The position numbers were made by a program, and so were the translations under genes. From Pseudooctadecabacter sp. (GTDB lineage Bacteria > Pseudomonadota > Alphaproteobacteria > Rhodobacterales > Rhodobacteraceae), in the NCBI GenBank assembly GCA_020628265.1, contig JAHDFG010000002.1, forward strand, positions 1 through 30,366: a stretch of 30,366 nt of DNA. Reading direction: 5' to 3'. Below the pieces are notes generated by a model, which searched no databases, had not been told where the DNA came from, and was given only the letters and a program-made list of their open reading frames with translations. Positions 14,789 through 23,458 of the stretch are shown here, piece after piece. Numbering within the stretch: position 1 is the first letter of the stretch; each line of letters starts with the position of its first letter.

Positions 14789-15864
14789 TTCTTCGCCGCC
14801 TGACGCACCCGATCTGCAAATCGAATGGCTGCTGCGACTGCCTTGTAGTGGTCCTGAGGGACTTCCTGACCGATCTCGACAGTCGCATGCAAGGCGCGAG
14901 CTGTCGGAGGATCCGAGTGGATGGGAACGCCAGCCTCACTCGCGCATTCACGGATGCGGGCTGCGACCAGATCGACGCCTTTTGCCACACAATGCGGCGC
15001 GCCCGGGTTCAATCGATCCCATTTCAATGCAACGGCGTAATGGGTCGGGTTCACAATGATCACATCCGCATCTGGCACATCAGACAGCATTTGATTCATC
15101 GCAATCGAAACGCCCTTTTGACGCCTTTGCTGTTTCATATGCGGATCGCCCTCGGAGTTCTTCATCTCATCGGTCAGTTCCTTGCGCGACATGCGGTTCT
15201 TGCGAAGATGTTCCGCGCGCTGCCACGTGTAGTCGACAACACCCAAGGCTGCTGCGATGACCAGAACGATGCCCAACAGTGTGATCGAAAGCCTGAGAAG
15301 CGTCGCGATCACCTGCCCTGGGGCCAATGCCATTGCCCCCAAAATCTCATCCATCTGGCCGAGCAAAAACAGAAACAGCACGGTGGAATAGAGCACCAGC
15401 TTTGCGAAACTCTTGCCGAACTCGAAAAGTCCGTTTCGCCCAAATTTGTTCTTCGCCTGCGATATTGGCGAGATACGGGACATTTTGAATTCGAGCTTTG
15501 ACGGGGCGAAGACGAAACCGCGCTGGACCAAGAGCGAGACAATTACGAAAGCTGCAGGAATTCCGAACCACGGCAGCAATTGCAGGGACATATCCGCCAT
15601 GATTCCGCCCATCACAGGGGCGGCAGAGCCAGCGAAGACTGTCCTCGACATCGTGTCGGCATGCCCCAGAAAGCCGGCCAGCGTGGACCCCATCTCGACC
15701 ATCGTCAGTGTTCCGATCGACAGGCCCATGACAATCAGGCCCGCGTAGGCCGCGGCTGTGTTCAGATCAATCGATCTGGGGATATCGCCTTTCTTGCGGG
15801 CCTCATCCAACTTGTTTTGGGAGGCCTCATATTGCTTGTCATCGTCGGTTGATGGATCGCTCAT
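14785..15864 (-). CDS. flhB: Flagellar export switch protein FlhB
   Basis: FlhB sits beside the FliPQR gate and, after self-cleavage, changes substrate specificity from hook to filament on a signal from FliK. The 359-residue protein has four membrane segments (roughly 38-60, 92-113, 152-172, 186-210), the cytoplasmic linker DYTWQRAEHLRKNRMSRKEL with MKNSEGDPHMK, and the autocleavage motif NPTH at 272-275, followed by YAVALKW. The catalytic Asn and the PTH are intact, so cleavage is expected. It overlaps fliR upstream and the 124-aa gene downstream by four bases each. Confidence 0.97.
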   Translation of the reverse strand: MSDPSTDDDKQYEASQNKLDEARKKGDIPRSIDLNTAAAYAGLIVMGLSIGTLTMVEMGSTLAGFLGHADTMSRTVFAGSAAPVMGGIMADMSLQLLPWFGIPAAFVIVSLLVQRGFVFAPSKLEFKMSRISPISQAKNKFGRNGLFEFGKSFAKLVLYSTVLFLFLLGQMDEILGAMALAPGQVIATLLRLSITLLGIVLVIAAALGVVDYTWQRAEHLRKNRMSRKELTDEMKNSEGDPHMKQQRRQKGVSIAMNQMLSDVPDADVIIVNPTHYAVALKWDRLNPGAPHCVAKGVDLVAARIRECASEAGVPIHSDPPTARALHATVEIGQEVPQDHYKAVAAAIRFADRVRQAAKK

Positions 15865-16634
15865 CGCGGGCCTCTGAACGGGTCCATTAGGAATGTGCCC
15901 AACGCCTCAACCCACAGCGAAAGCATCATCGGCGCTGCAAGCATCAGAATGATCAAGCCACCCGCCGTAATCGCAGGGGCCCCGACGAAGGCCACCATGA
16001 GTTGGGGCATGGCTTTGTTAATGACGCCGAGCGTCACGTTGTAGAGCAGGGATGCAATCACAAAGGGCGCGGCAAGCGTGAAACCGAGTGAAAAGGCACG
16101 GCCCACTTCTGCAATGCCTGCAGGCGTCAGCACATCGGGCGGGATGACCTGCCCCAACGGGACCATGGCATAGGATTGGATCATGAACATCGCAAACTGG
16201 ACGTGAATACCCATGATCGTTGCGAGTGCGACCCCGCCGACAACCAACACGTGACCCATAGCGGGCAAAGGCTCCACGCCGGCGCCCCCAAAGATCTGGG
16301 ACAGTGACGTGGATTGCGCCGCGATCGTTCCGGCAATTTGCAGGACCACGACAAACAAACGCAGCATCAAGCCAAGGAATAATCCCGTCAGGGTCTCCGC
16401 AAGGATCAGCCCGCCCAGACCCGCAGCCCCCAAGCCAACCGGTGCCACTGGTGCGGCGGGAAACACGATGGCGGTAAAGGCAAGCGCAAGACCCAGCTTC
16501 ACACGTGCAGGGACCGATTGCTCTCCGAACGCGGGCAACAGGGAAACCATTGCACCGACCCGCAGAAAGACCACGAAGGCCTGCCATAGGACGGCTTGGG
16601 AAATGTCCGTCAGGGCCGAGAGGTCCTCGATCAT
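15861..16634 (-). CDS. fliR: Flagellar type III export gate protein FliR
   Basis: A 257-residue polytopic membrane protein with about six hydrophobic segments, matching FliR. Seen in order are FLRVGAMVSLLPAFGEQSVPARVKLGLALAF (N-terminal family block), the GLFLGLMLRLFVVVLQIAGTIAAQSTSLSQIF segment with the Gln-Ser loop, and ALPFVIASLLYNVTLGVINKAMPQL-like text (APFVIASLLYNVTLGVINK) near residue 190. It joins FliP and FliQ in the export channel. Four-base overlaps with flhA upstream and flhB downstream show tight translational coupling of the gate genes. Confidence 0.95.
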   Translation of the reverse strand: MIEDLSALTDISQAVLWQAFVVFLRVGAMVSLLPAFGEQSVPARVKLGLALAFTAIVFPAAPVAPVGLGAAGLGGLILAETLTGLFLGLMLRLFVVVLQIAGTIAAQSTSLSQIFGGAGVEPLPAMGHVLVVGGVALATIMGIHVQFAMFMIQSYAMVPLGQVIPPDVLTPAGIAEVGRAFSLGFTLAAPFVIASLLYNVTLGVINKAMPQLMVAFVGAPAITAGGLIILMLAAPMMLSLWVEALGTFLMDPFRGPR

Positions 16635-18721
16635 GCGGGGACCAGACCGACCAATGCGGGTTTGGCATCAACGCCAATTTCCTCAAACGACAAAACAGGA
16701 TTGGGAAGGCCTTTAGCCGTCAGAACCGTACGCAAGAACCGCCGTCGTTTCATTGAGGTGACCAACGCGGGATAAGCACCGGCCTCTCCCGCGCTGGTGA
16801 CTTTTTCGGATATCGCATTCGCAAGCCGGTTGAATTCTTCCGGAGGCAGGGCCACGTCGCCCAGTCCCTTCTCGGTTGCGATCTGATAGGTTGCGAAGGT
16901 GTCTTCCCACTCCGGGGCCAACTGAACCAGAGGAATGGTCCCATCCTCGCGCCGCATTTCGGCGACCAGCTGGAACCCGAGCCGTTGACGAACATGCTCA
17001 GCCACGCCTTCCACGGATGTGTAGAGTTGCCGACCCTCAGCAGTGGCCTCGATGATAAGCGACAGATTTCGGATGGAGACCCGTTCATCAAGAAGGAGGC
17101 GCAAAACGGACAGCAGCATGTCCACGGGCACTTTATCAGGCACCAGTTCATCCAGCATCTTTCTGTTGGCCTCTGATCTGGCGGCATCCGACAGGCTGCA
17201 CATTTCGTCCATCAGGCGGCGCAGGGCCTTAAGCGTCATCAATCGTGCGAAGTTCTTCTTGATGACTTCAAGCAGATGCGTCGCGAGGACTTCTGTCGGC
17301 TGTACGGTTGTCAGACCACTTAACGCCGCGACTTCCTGATCTTCAGGCTCGATCCAACGGGCCGGCGCGCCATACACTGGCTCATCAACATCAATGCCTT
17401 CGGGCGCGGGGGCCTCTGGCCCCGCAAGTAGTGTCAGCACCCGCCCGGGTCTGAGCCTGTCGCGCACCTGCTCCACACCATGGACAAGAATACGATAGTG
17501 GCCGTCCGGCAGGATTACGTTATCGGTCAGTCGTATTTCCGGCAGCAGAACACCAAATTCTGTCGCGACATGGTTTCGCATGTTGCCGATCCGGACATCC
17601 AGACCGACGCCTGGATCCAACACCATATCCACAAGGTCCGGCGCAAATTCCACGTGAATGTCGTCCAGATCGAGAAGGTCGCCCAAGCTTTCCTTGACCG
17701 GTCCAGTTTCGGGGATGGCATTGGCCACGGCTTCCTCAGCCGCTTTGCGGTTGGCGGCTTGCAATCCGAACCAAGCGGCAGCCCCCAGCACGGCGGCACC
17801 GGCAACGAACGGAACAAAGGGGAGCCCGGGAACCAGTGCGAAAAGGAACATAAGAACGCCAACGGTCGCAAGGGCGGCCGGGTAGCCGCCAAGCTGTGCG
17901 AACAAAGCATTATCAGTCGCGCCCGTCGCACCCCCCCGCGCCAATAAGAGGGCCGCCGCGATCGAGATAATCACGGAGGGAATCTGATTCACCAACCCGT
18001 CGCCGACTGTCAGAATGGCATAGGTCTCAAACGCCGTCGCGAAGGGCATACCATGGACGACGGCGCCCATGATCAACCCCATGATGAGGTTCAAAGCGGT
18101 GATCAACAGGCCTGCAATGGCATCCCCTTTTACGAATTTGGACGCACCGTCGAGGGACCCGAAGAAGGTCGTTTCCGCTTGTTCGGTTTCGCGGCGGCGC
18201 TTTGCCTCGGCGTGATCGATCGCGCCAGCACTCATATCGCTGTCGATTGCCAACTGTTTGCCGGGCATGCCGTCCAATGCGAAGCGGGCTCCGACCTCGG
18301 CCATGCGGGTCGCGCCCTTATTGATGACGATGAAATTGACGATCAACAGCACACCAAAGACGACAAGGCCGAGGAAAACGCTGCCACCCATCACGAAGGA
18401 GGCAAACCCCTCAATCACATCGCCTGCAGCGCCGGTGCCTGTATGGCCTTCTCCGATGATGAGTTTTGTTGACGAAACATTGAGGGAAAGGCGCAGCATC
18501 AACGATGCGAGCAACACCGTCGGGAACACCGAAAAATCCAGCGGCCTTTCGATAAAGAGAGTGACTGTGAATATCAGGATGGCGAGCGCAAAGGATGCAG
18601 CAAGTCCGACATCAAGTACCCAAGACGGCATCGGCAGGATCATCATGACAATGATTGCCATAAGAGCGAGCGCAAGCAGGATGGTCGGACGGAATATTGA
18701 ACGGATCGAAAACTCTGGCAT
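16631..18721 (-). CDS. flhA: Flagellar export gate protein FlhA
   Basis: The 696-residue FHIPEP family protein forms the nonameric docking ring for chaperone-substrate complexes and couples export to the proton gradient. Eight membrane helices fill about residues 10-330. The conserved FHIPEP block is plain: FPTVLLASLMLRLSLNVSSTK, FVVGV-like VFLGLVVFGVLLIVNFIVI, NKGATRMAEVGARFALDGMPGKQLAID and SDMSAGAI. The C-terminal cytoplasmic domain (about 350-690) contains TVQPTEVLATHLLEVIKKNFARL and PVDMLLSVLRLLLDERVSIRNL. The ATG at 18721 begins the conserved part; 23 further codons upstream are open but not family-like. AGAAGG precedes it at 12 bases. A 113-base gap separates it from the 736-aa gene, so an internal promoter is possible. 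Confidence 0.97.
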   Translation of the reverse strand: MPEFSIRSIFRPTILLALALMAIIVMMILPMPSWVLDVGLAASFALAILIFTVTLFIERPLDFSVFPTVLLASLMLRLSLNVSSTKLIIGEGHTGTGAAGDVIEGFASFVMGGSVFLGLVVFGVLLIVNFIVINKGATRMAEVGARFALDGMPGKQLAIDSDMSAGAIDHAEAKRRRETEQAETTFFGSLDGASKFVKGDAIAGLLITALNLIMGLIMGAVVHGMPFATAFETYAILTVGDGLVNQIPSVIISIAAALLLARGGATGATDNALFAQLGGYPAALATVGVLMFLFALVPGLPFVPFVAGAAVLGAAAWFGLQAANRKAAEEAVANAIPETGPVKESLGDLLDLDDIHVEFAPDLVDMVLDPGVGLDVRIGNMRNHVATEFGVLLPEIRLTDNVILPDGHYRILVHGVEQVRDRLRPGRVLTLLAGPEAPAPEGIDVDEPVYGAPARWIEPEDQEVAALSGLTTVQPTEVLATHLLEVIKKNFARLMTLKALRRLMDEMCSLSDAARSEANRKMLDELVPDKVPVDMLLSVLRLLLDERVSIRNLSLIIEATAEGRQLYTSVEGVAEHVRQRLGFQLVAEMRREDGTIPLVQLAPEWEDTFATYQIATEKGLGDVALPPEEFNRLANAISEKVTSAGEAGAYPALVTSMKRRRFLRTVLTAKGLPNPVLSFEEIGVDAKPALVGLVPA

Positions 18722-18834
18722 AGTTTCAATCAACCTTCTGGTTGCACATTGGTGGCGAACGGCAAGACCCGTCCTTCGCGCGTTCTGCACGTCAGTCGAA
18801 GCTTAAAGGTCAAAGGGTTATGAAATCGTAAGGA

Positions 18835-21045
18835 TCAATTGGTCTGACTTGGCGCTAGGCCGTCGAAACGCAAAAGAAGATCCTGAACTGCCTGTCGACT
18901 TTCTTGAGACCGCTCCAGTATCGCGCGCCGGTCGGCCAATGTTTCCACCTCAGGTTCTGCCGGATCAAGGAAGGCAGTGGCAAATTGTGAAAGCACAGGA
19001 TCATCTTGCAACGTCAGCCGCTCCCAAGCCTGAGCCCGAAACTGAAGCGTTGCGGAAGACACATCTTGATCTGAATCGAGCGCACTCAGCGCGTCCCGAT
19101 ATTCACCTAGCCCTTCGTAGGCCTGTGATCGAAGCAACTGGGCCCGATCATCGTTCATCCCCAGCAACGCCTCAACAGCTGCAAGATAATCACCGGCCGC
19201 GATTGATGCTTCCGCGCGGAGATATCGACGATCAGCAGCAGCCTGTCGCGACGCTGTCCCCGTCATCGTTGCCAATGCCTGTTCCGCGAAGCCGAGATCA
19301 AGCAACCGTCGTGCAATCGCATTTTCAGTTTCGTCGGCAAGATCGGAAGGAAGTTCCTGAAATACGAGCTCCAGAAACACACCCGATGACGCTTTTTCCG
19401 CAATGCTTGTGTAGATCGCGTTACGGTCGATCGCAGCAGCCTCGTCATTTTGATCTTTCAAAATATCCAAGGCTGGCTCGAACTCCAAGCGCGCGGCCCA
19501 ACCCCGGGCTTCAGCCCGCGCAAGATCGCTAGCGATAGGAGCATCGCCGAATTCCACCCGCATTGCTTCCGCCAAGAGCAAATCCCCTTCGGCCGGGCTT
19601 TCACCCCGCTGCAAAACGAGATCGAGGTATCTGATCATCGCCTCGGGGCTGGTCCGTGCATTGTCCCGCACTTGTTCGGTCAATAAGGCGACGGCCTCCT
19701 CCGCGCGGTCCTGTTCCAAAGCAACTTCCGCCCGCACAGCCTGAACCTCATGTGCCGTGAGATGGTGTTCGTCCGCGACAGGTCGGAGCGCCTTTTCGGC
19801 AGCGTCATCATCCCCGACCTGCAAAAAGCCTGCGGAAAGTCGGGGGGCCAAGTGACTACGAAGCGCTGGCGATAGGGCAAAGAAGTCTTGCAAAATTCTG
19901 TTGCGGATCTGATCAGAAGACGGCTTTTCCGGTTCTAGCATAAAGGACCACAAAGACCCTGCGCCTTCGCAGCCGCTTTGTGAGCGAAGCATCGCATAGG
20001 CTTCTTCGTACCCATCAATTGCCCCGGCAAGTTCATAGTAAAAAGATCGCTCTTGCGAGTTTCTTTCATCGCTCCTCAAGACCACCCGTGCTTCCGCGCC
20101 TAGGCCAAAGAACAAGTACACCTTTACCAGCTCCAGTTTCGCGTCACTTGTCTCAGCGCCAAAGTCGCCAGCGAGGTCTTCGGCCAGGGCCGCTATTTGC
20201 GCGTGCAAGGATAGTGTAGGGTCGGCCCAATCGGAGACATTGAAATACGCAGCCGGCAGACAGTTTTCTTCCACCGCGTCGCCGACCAGCTGGCCCAGCC
20301 GCGCCATGTCATCAAGTGCGGTTGAGACGCCCACTCCGGGTCTATCCAAGGCCCTCTCGATGGCTGCGGCGGGTGGGGCTGCCGGTTCATTTGTTTGGGG
20401 CTGTGGGTCGGTTGCTGTGGAAATCACGTTCGGGCTGAGAAAGCCCTGACTGGCCGCCTGTGCGACGCTTTCCAGCAAAGCAGTCTCGGTCACACCCAAC
20501 TGCAACCGCGTATCGTTCGTCGCCAAAGGCTCCTGATCAACAGGTGCGGGGTCGACCGACGGTTTGGGTGAGTACCCGCTCAGCGTAAGTCCATTCGGCA
20601 GCGCGAGTGTGCCGGGGAGGGCCGTCTGTGCAGTAGGTCGCAATAATATGGAGTTTTGCGGGGTCAGTTCTGCAACGCTAGGCGCATCTGGATCGGGCCC
20701 ATCGATGACGTCAACAACCAGCTGGCCGGGTTGCCACAGGAAAGCATTTGTGTGGCAATCACACCTGACAATCAGGTCCAAAACCTCGTCGGCGGGCGTG
20801 GCGAGGTCAACCAAGCGATCCCTCGGAATTCGGCCAAAGACTTCACTGGTGTCAAATCCACCCTCACGACCGTCGAGTTCCAACCTGAACCCTCGATCAA
20901 TCTTCGTCAGGGACCAATCGGTGCCTTCCCCTATCGCGAGCACAAGCCGTGAAAATGTTTCGTGTTCACCACTGCGAATTGTCACTGGATCCGCCATCAC
21001 CATAGCGGGCCATGCCAGCAGCGAAAAAATGATGGCTCGAATCAT
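18835..21045 (-). CDS. Large periplasmic helical-repeat protein coupled to motA
   Basis: A 736-residue protein I cannot assign to a named family. It has a Sec signal peptide (MIRAIIFSLLAWPAMVMA, cut near residue 18-19), a beta-rich N-terminal domain (about 20-117) reminiscent of an AMIN-type fold with a Cys-x-Cys pair at 95/97, and a Pro-rich linker (about 120-235). A long helical region follows from about 240 to 725, with repeating A/L patterns of TPR/SEL1 type (LVKVYLFFGLGAEARVVL; AEASIAAGDYLAAVEALLG; AYEGLGEYRDALSAL). Cys 262 and 359 could form a disulfide. Its ATG overlaps the motA stop by four bases, and motE lies just before motA. That context suggests a periplasmic motor protein like rhizobial MotC, but this is inference. 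Confidence 0.85.
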   Translation of the reverse strand: MIRAIIFSLLAWPAMVMADPVTIRSGEHETFSRLVLAIGEGTDWSLTKIDRGFRLELDGREGGFDTSEVFGRIPRDRLVDLATPADEVLDLIVRCDCHTNAFLWQPGQLVVDVIDGPDPDAPSVAELTPQNSILLRPTAQTALPGTLALPNGLTLSGYSPKPSVDPAPVDQEPLATNDTRLQLGVTETALLESVAQAASQGFLSPNVISTATDPQPQTNEPAAPPAAAIERALDRPGVGVSTALDDMARLGQLVGDAVEENCLPAAYFNVSDWADPTLSLHAQIAALAEDLAGDFGAETSDAKLELVKVYLFFGLGAEARVVLRSDERNSQERSFYYELAGAIDGYEEAYAMLRSQSGCEGAGSLWSFMLEPEKPSSDQIRNRILQDFFALSPALRSHLAPRLSAGFLQVGDDDAAEKALRPVADEHHLTAHEVQAVRAEVALEQDRAEEAVALLTEQVRDNARTSPEAMIRYLDLVLQRGESPAEGDLLLAEAMRVEFGDAPIASDLARAEARGWAARLEFEPALDILKDQNDEAAAIDRNAIYTSIAEKASSGVFLELVFQELPSDLADETENAIARRLLDLGFAEQALATMTGTASRQAAADRRYLRAEASIAAGDYLAAVEALLGMNDDRAQLLRSQAYEGLGEYRDALSALDSDQDVSSATLQFRAQAWERLTLQDDPVLSQFATAFLDPAEPEVETLADRRAILERSQESRQAVQDLLLRFDGLAPSQTN

Positions 21046-21911
21046 GCGGCGTCCTGTTTGGCGGCTTTGAGTGCGCCCTCAAGGTCCGTAAAGCTCGGCC
21101 GGCAATGGCCTGGAGTATTCTGGCGGCCGACCTCGATGCAGATGTTTGGGGCATGCTGGTAAAGGTTTGCGACAAGGACCTCACGAATCAGCTGATAAAA
21201 ATGCGCGTCTTCTTCGACAACGGTCTTCACTTTGCCCGCGAACGGCCCGACGATACCGTAGGCGAGAAACACGCCGAGAAACGTGCCAACCAAGGCCCCG
21301 CCGATCATTTTGCCCAGAACCTCTGGGGGTTGGTCGATCGAACCCATTGTCTTGATGACGCCAAGTACGGCTGCAACGATGCCAAGGGCCGGTAGTCCAT
21401 CTGCAATTGTCTGGAGCGTGTGGGTGCCGTGCATGTTGTGATGGAGGTTTGCTTCGATCCGTTTCTCAAGCACCTCCTCAACCTGATGCGGGTCGTCATA
21501 GTTCATGGACGCCGACCGAAGGGTGTCACAAATAAGCGCAACAGCCTCCTTATCCCCGAGAATACGCGGGTATTTTGCGAAGATCGAGCTTTCCTCAGGC
21601 TCTTCGATATGAGCCTCCAACCCCACGGGGTTGGCCCGTGCAAGCCGGATCAATTCAAACAGAAGGCAAAGCAGATCACGGTAGTCGTCGGGCTTCCATT
21701 TTGTGCCTTTGAACACTTTGCCCGTGTCCTTCAGCGTGTGCTTGATCCCCGACATGTCATTGGAAATGACGAAGGCGCCCAGCGCGGCGCCGCCAATCAT
21801 GACCATCTCAAACGGAAGCGCCTTCAGGATCAGACCCATCTTGCCACCGGCGAGGATGTAACCACCAAAAACCATTACAAAAACGATGACGATACCGACG
21901 ATGCCGATCAT
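21042..21911 (-). CDS. motA: Flagellar stator protein MotA
   Basis: The 289-residue stator subunit conducts protons with MotB and turns the rotor through its cytoplasmic loop. Four membrane helices are evident: residues 1-20, 33-50, about 170-190 and 203-225. The functional prolines are present at 174 (DGLPALG) and 223 (GIVGPFAGK), and the cytoplasmic loop has the torque residues in LIRLARANPVGLEAHIEEP. GAGG stands eight bases before the ATG. motB is not adjacent: the next gene downstream is the 736-aa periplasmic protein, so MotB must be made elsewhere, possibly beyond the right edge. A 65-base gap separates it from motE. Confidence 0.96.
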   Translation of the reverse strand: MIGIVGIVIVFVMVFGGYILAGGKMGLILKALPFEMVMIGGAALGAFVISNDMSGIKHTLKDTGKVFKGTKWKPDDYRDLLCLLFELIRLARANPVGLEAHIEEPEESSIFAKYPRILGDKEAVALICDTLRSASMNYDDPHQVEEVLEKRIEANLHHNMHGTHTLQTIADGLPALGIVAAVLGVIKTMGSIDQPPEVLGKMIGGALVGTFLGVFLAYGIVGPFAGKVKTVVEEDAHFYQLIREVLVANLYQHAPNICIEVGRQNTPGHCRPSFTDLEGALKAAKQDAA

Positions 21912-21976
21912 TGAGATGCCTCATGTGTGTTTCTCCCCCACATGCCACGGAAGGAGTTAAAGTTTCGTCTGCGTGA

Positions 21977-22546
21977 CTACTCGGTCGGCGCGTTTGCGTT
22001 TCGTCCGGCAATAATAACGCTCACCGAATATGCTGTCTGAGGATCGAGACCGGCCATGATCGCTGCCGCTGCTTCGGGCCGCATCCTCACAAGGAAGCCC
22101 GATGCAAAGGCCGGTTCCATCTGTTCGAACAGTCCCGCCGCATCAGCAGGTTTCATGTTCTCGTAGACCGCCGTGAGGCGAGTAATGTCTGCGTCATTTG
22201 CCGTCTCAGACAATGCGAGGGCTTCCAGCAGGGAGGCCTCGGCCTCTTCCAGTTCAGCAAGACGTTTGGCCAGCTCCTCTTCCGCCGCAGTCAATGCAAA
22301 CATGCGGTCTTCGATGGCCGTTTCCCGCGCCATTACACGCGCCTCTCGCGCCTGAAGCGCAGCCAAGAGGGGTTCGACCTCAGGCTCCGGCTCAAAGGCA
22401 ACCTCTTCCGATGTCGGGGGCGGCAACGCGCCCTCGGCCACGGCGAGCGCAGGTCCAATGCCTATAGCGAACCGAAGCCCGCCTGAAAGCACAAGGAGGC
22501 CAACAACGACGGTTAGTACATTTTTCTGACGGCGAACCACGGACAT
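21977..22546 (-). CDS. motE: MotE family motility protein
   Basis: A 189-residue protein with an N-terminal membrane or signal-anchor segment (about 10-35), a Pro/Glu-rich stretch, a strong coiled coil (about 60-112, AREARVMARETAIEDRMFALTAAEEELAKRL), and a C-terminal MgtE N-like helical domain (VYENMKPADAAGLFEQMEPA ... LVRMRPEAAAAIMAGLDPQTAYSVSVIIAGRNAN). That final arrangement is characteristic of MotE. In Sinorhizobium, MotE is a periplasmic chaperone for MotC. Here it is followed by motA and a large periplasmic protein, which would suit a chaperone-client pair. It starts five bases after the 116-aa gene upstream, so it is in the same operon. Confidence 0.82.
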   Translation of the reverse strand: MSVVRRQKNVLTVVVGLLVLSGGLRFAIGIGPALAVAEGALPPPTSEEVAFEPEPEVEPLLAALQAREARVMARETAIEDRMFALTAAEEELAKRLAELEEAEASLLEALALSETANDADITRLTAVYENMKPADAAGLFEQMEPAFASGFLVRMRPEAAAAIMAGLDPQTAYSVSVIIAGRNANAPTE

Positions 22547-22551
22547 GGCGC

Positions 22552-22902
22552 TCAGGCCCCTTCCGTTACTTGTTTGCGTACGAAAAACGGATCGATCGGG
22601 GTGTTCGACGAAGCAGGCTCGGGCAGATCGTGCATGGACGCGACCAGCAGTTCCAGACGTTTGGCGACGTCGCGGGCGGCATCCGTCTGGGTTGCAAGGC
22701 TTCCGGCAGATTGGGCCGAGGCAGCCTCGGCCTGTTTCAGCGCTTTGGACAGGTCATCGACCTGCACCGACAGAACGGCGATCGCCCCGCCAACCCCATG
22801 TTCAAGATCGGTGAACCTGCGCAAACGCCGCGACAAGACAAAGCAATAGAACGCCGCGCCGAGCGCCCCCGCCGCCAAAAGAAAATTCGCAATCAGCTCC
22901 AT
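22552..22902 (-). CDS. Small membrane coiled-coil protein, DUF6468-like
   Basis: A 116-residue protein with a single N-terminal membrane helix (about residues 4-24, ANFLLAAGALGAAFYCFVLS), a basic patch RRLRRF at 25-30, and a helical region to about residue 95 (VDDLSKALKQAEAASAQSAGSLATQ...). The layout recalls DUF6468 proteins, which occur next to fliL, fliM and motE in alphaproteobacterial flagellar operons. Here it lies 12 bases after fliL and five before motE, so it is co-transcribed with motor genes. No function is known to me. The assignment is by eye and moderately weak; the reality of the gene is well supported by spacing and composition. Confidence 0.75.
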   Translation of the reverse strand: MELIANFLLAAGALGAAFYCFVLSRRLRRFTDLEHGVGGAIAVLSVQVDDLSKALKQAEAASAQSAGSLATQTDAARDVAKRLELLVASMHDLPEPASSNTPIDPFFVRKQVTEGA

Positions 22903-22914
22903 GCCTGACCCTTT

Positions 22915-23415
22915 CTAGTTCAGTACGAATTCCATAATCAGGATGTCCCGCACGCGTCCGTCACCTACGACCACCTGCACCCGCCTCAACATCTGGGCCC
23001 GCAACCGGACCAGTGCGGTGGGATCCTCAAGCTCAGAAAGTTTTACGGCCCTCAGGTAGCCGTTCAGAATATCCACGACGCGAGGCAACAAAGCCTCAAC
23101 CTCACTGGTGTATTCCGGATCAACCTCCAACTGGGCGGTGAACAACAGATGCCGTGCGCGTGCGTCTTCAGGCAGATTGATGACCAGCGTCTCAATTGGG
23201 ACGAAGGCAAGTTCGGGAAGCTTTTCAGCCTCCACCACGTCCTCAACATAGTCCCCTTCACCGCTGTCACCGCCAACAAGACCCATGTTGACGGCCATAA
23301 ACCCGCCTGCCCCGCCGAGGCAGGCCAGAACCACCCCCAGAATCAACGGAAACTTTGACCGTTTCGCAGGTGTGTCTTCCCCAGTGTCTTCTGGTGTTTC
23401 GACGTCTTCAGCCAT
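22915..23415 (-). CDS. fliL: Flagellar basal body-associated protein FliL
   Basis: The canonical FliL of the window, 166 residues. A charged cytoplasmic N-terminus (MAEDVETPEDTGEDTPAKRSK) leads into one membrane helix (about 23-43, PLILGVVLACLGGAGGFMAVN). The periplasmic domain contains PIETLVINLPEDARARHLLFTAQLEVD and ends LRAQMLRRVQVVVGDGRVRDILIMEFVLN, the FliL C-terminal pattern. FliL encircles stator units. Three in-frame ATGs exist (23445, 23424, 23415); only 23415 has a well spaced AAGGA (8 bases), so it is chosen. It is the first gene of the nine-gene minus-strand unit and diverges from fliF across a gap with a CtrA-like box. A more divergent FliL-like gene is at 13912. Confidence 0.9.
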   Translation of the reverse strand: MAEDVETPEDTGEDTPAKRSKFPLILGVVLACLGGAGGFMAVNMGLVGGDSGEGDYVEDVVEAEKLPELAFVPIETLVINLPEDARARHLLFTAQLEVDPEYTSEVEALLPRVVDILNGYLRAVKLSELEDPTALVRLRAQMLRRVQVVVGDGRVRDILIMEFVLN

Positions 23416-23458
23416 CGCAGCCATCCTTTTTGATGCCCAATCCATATCCTGAAAGGCA

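Noticed and set aside
14776..15501. 241-codon plus-strand frame opposite flhB
   Set aside because: flhB is unmistakable on the other strand with intact NPTH motif; the opposite frame has shadow-like composition.
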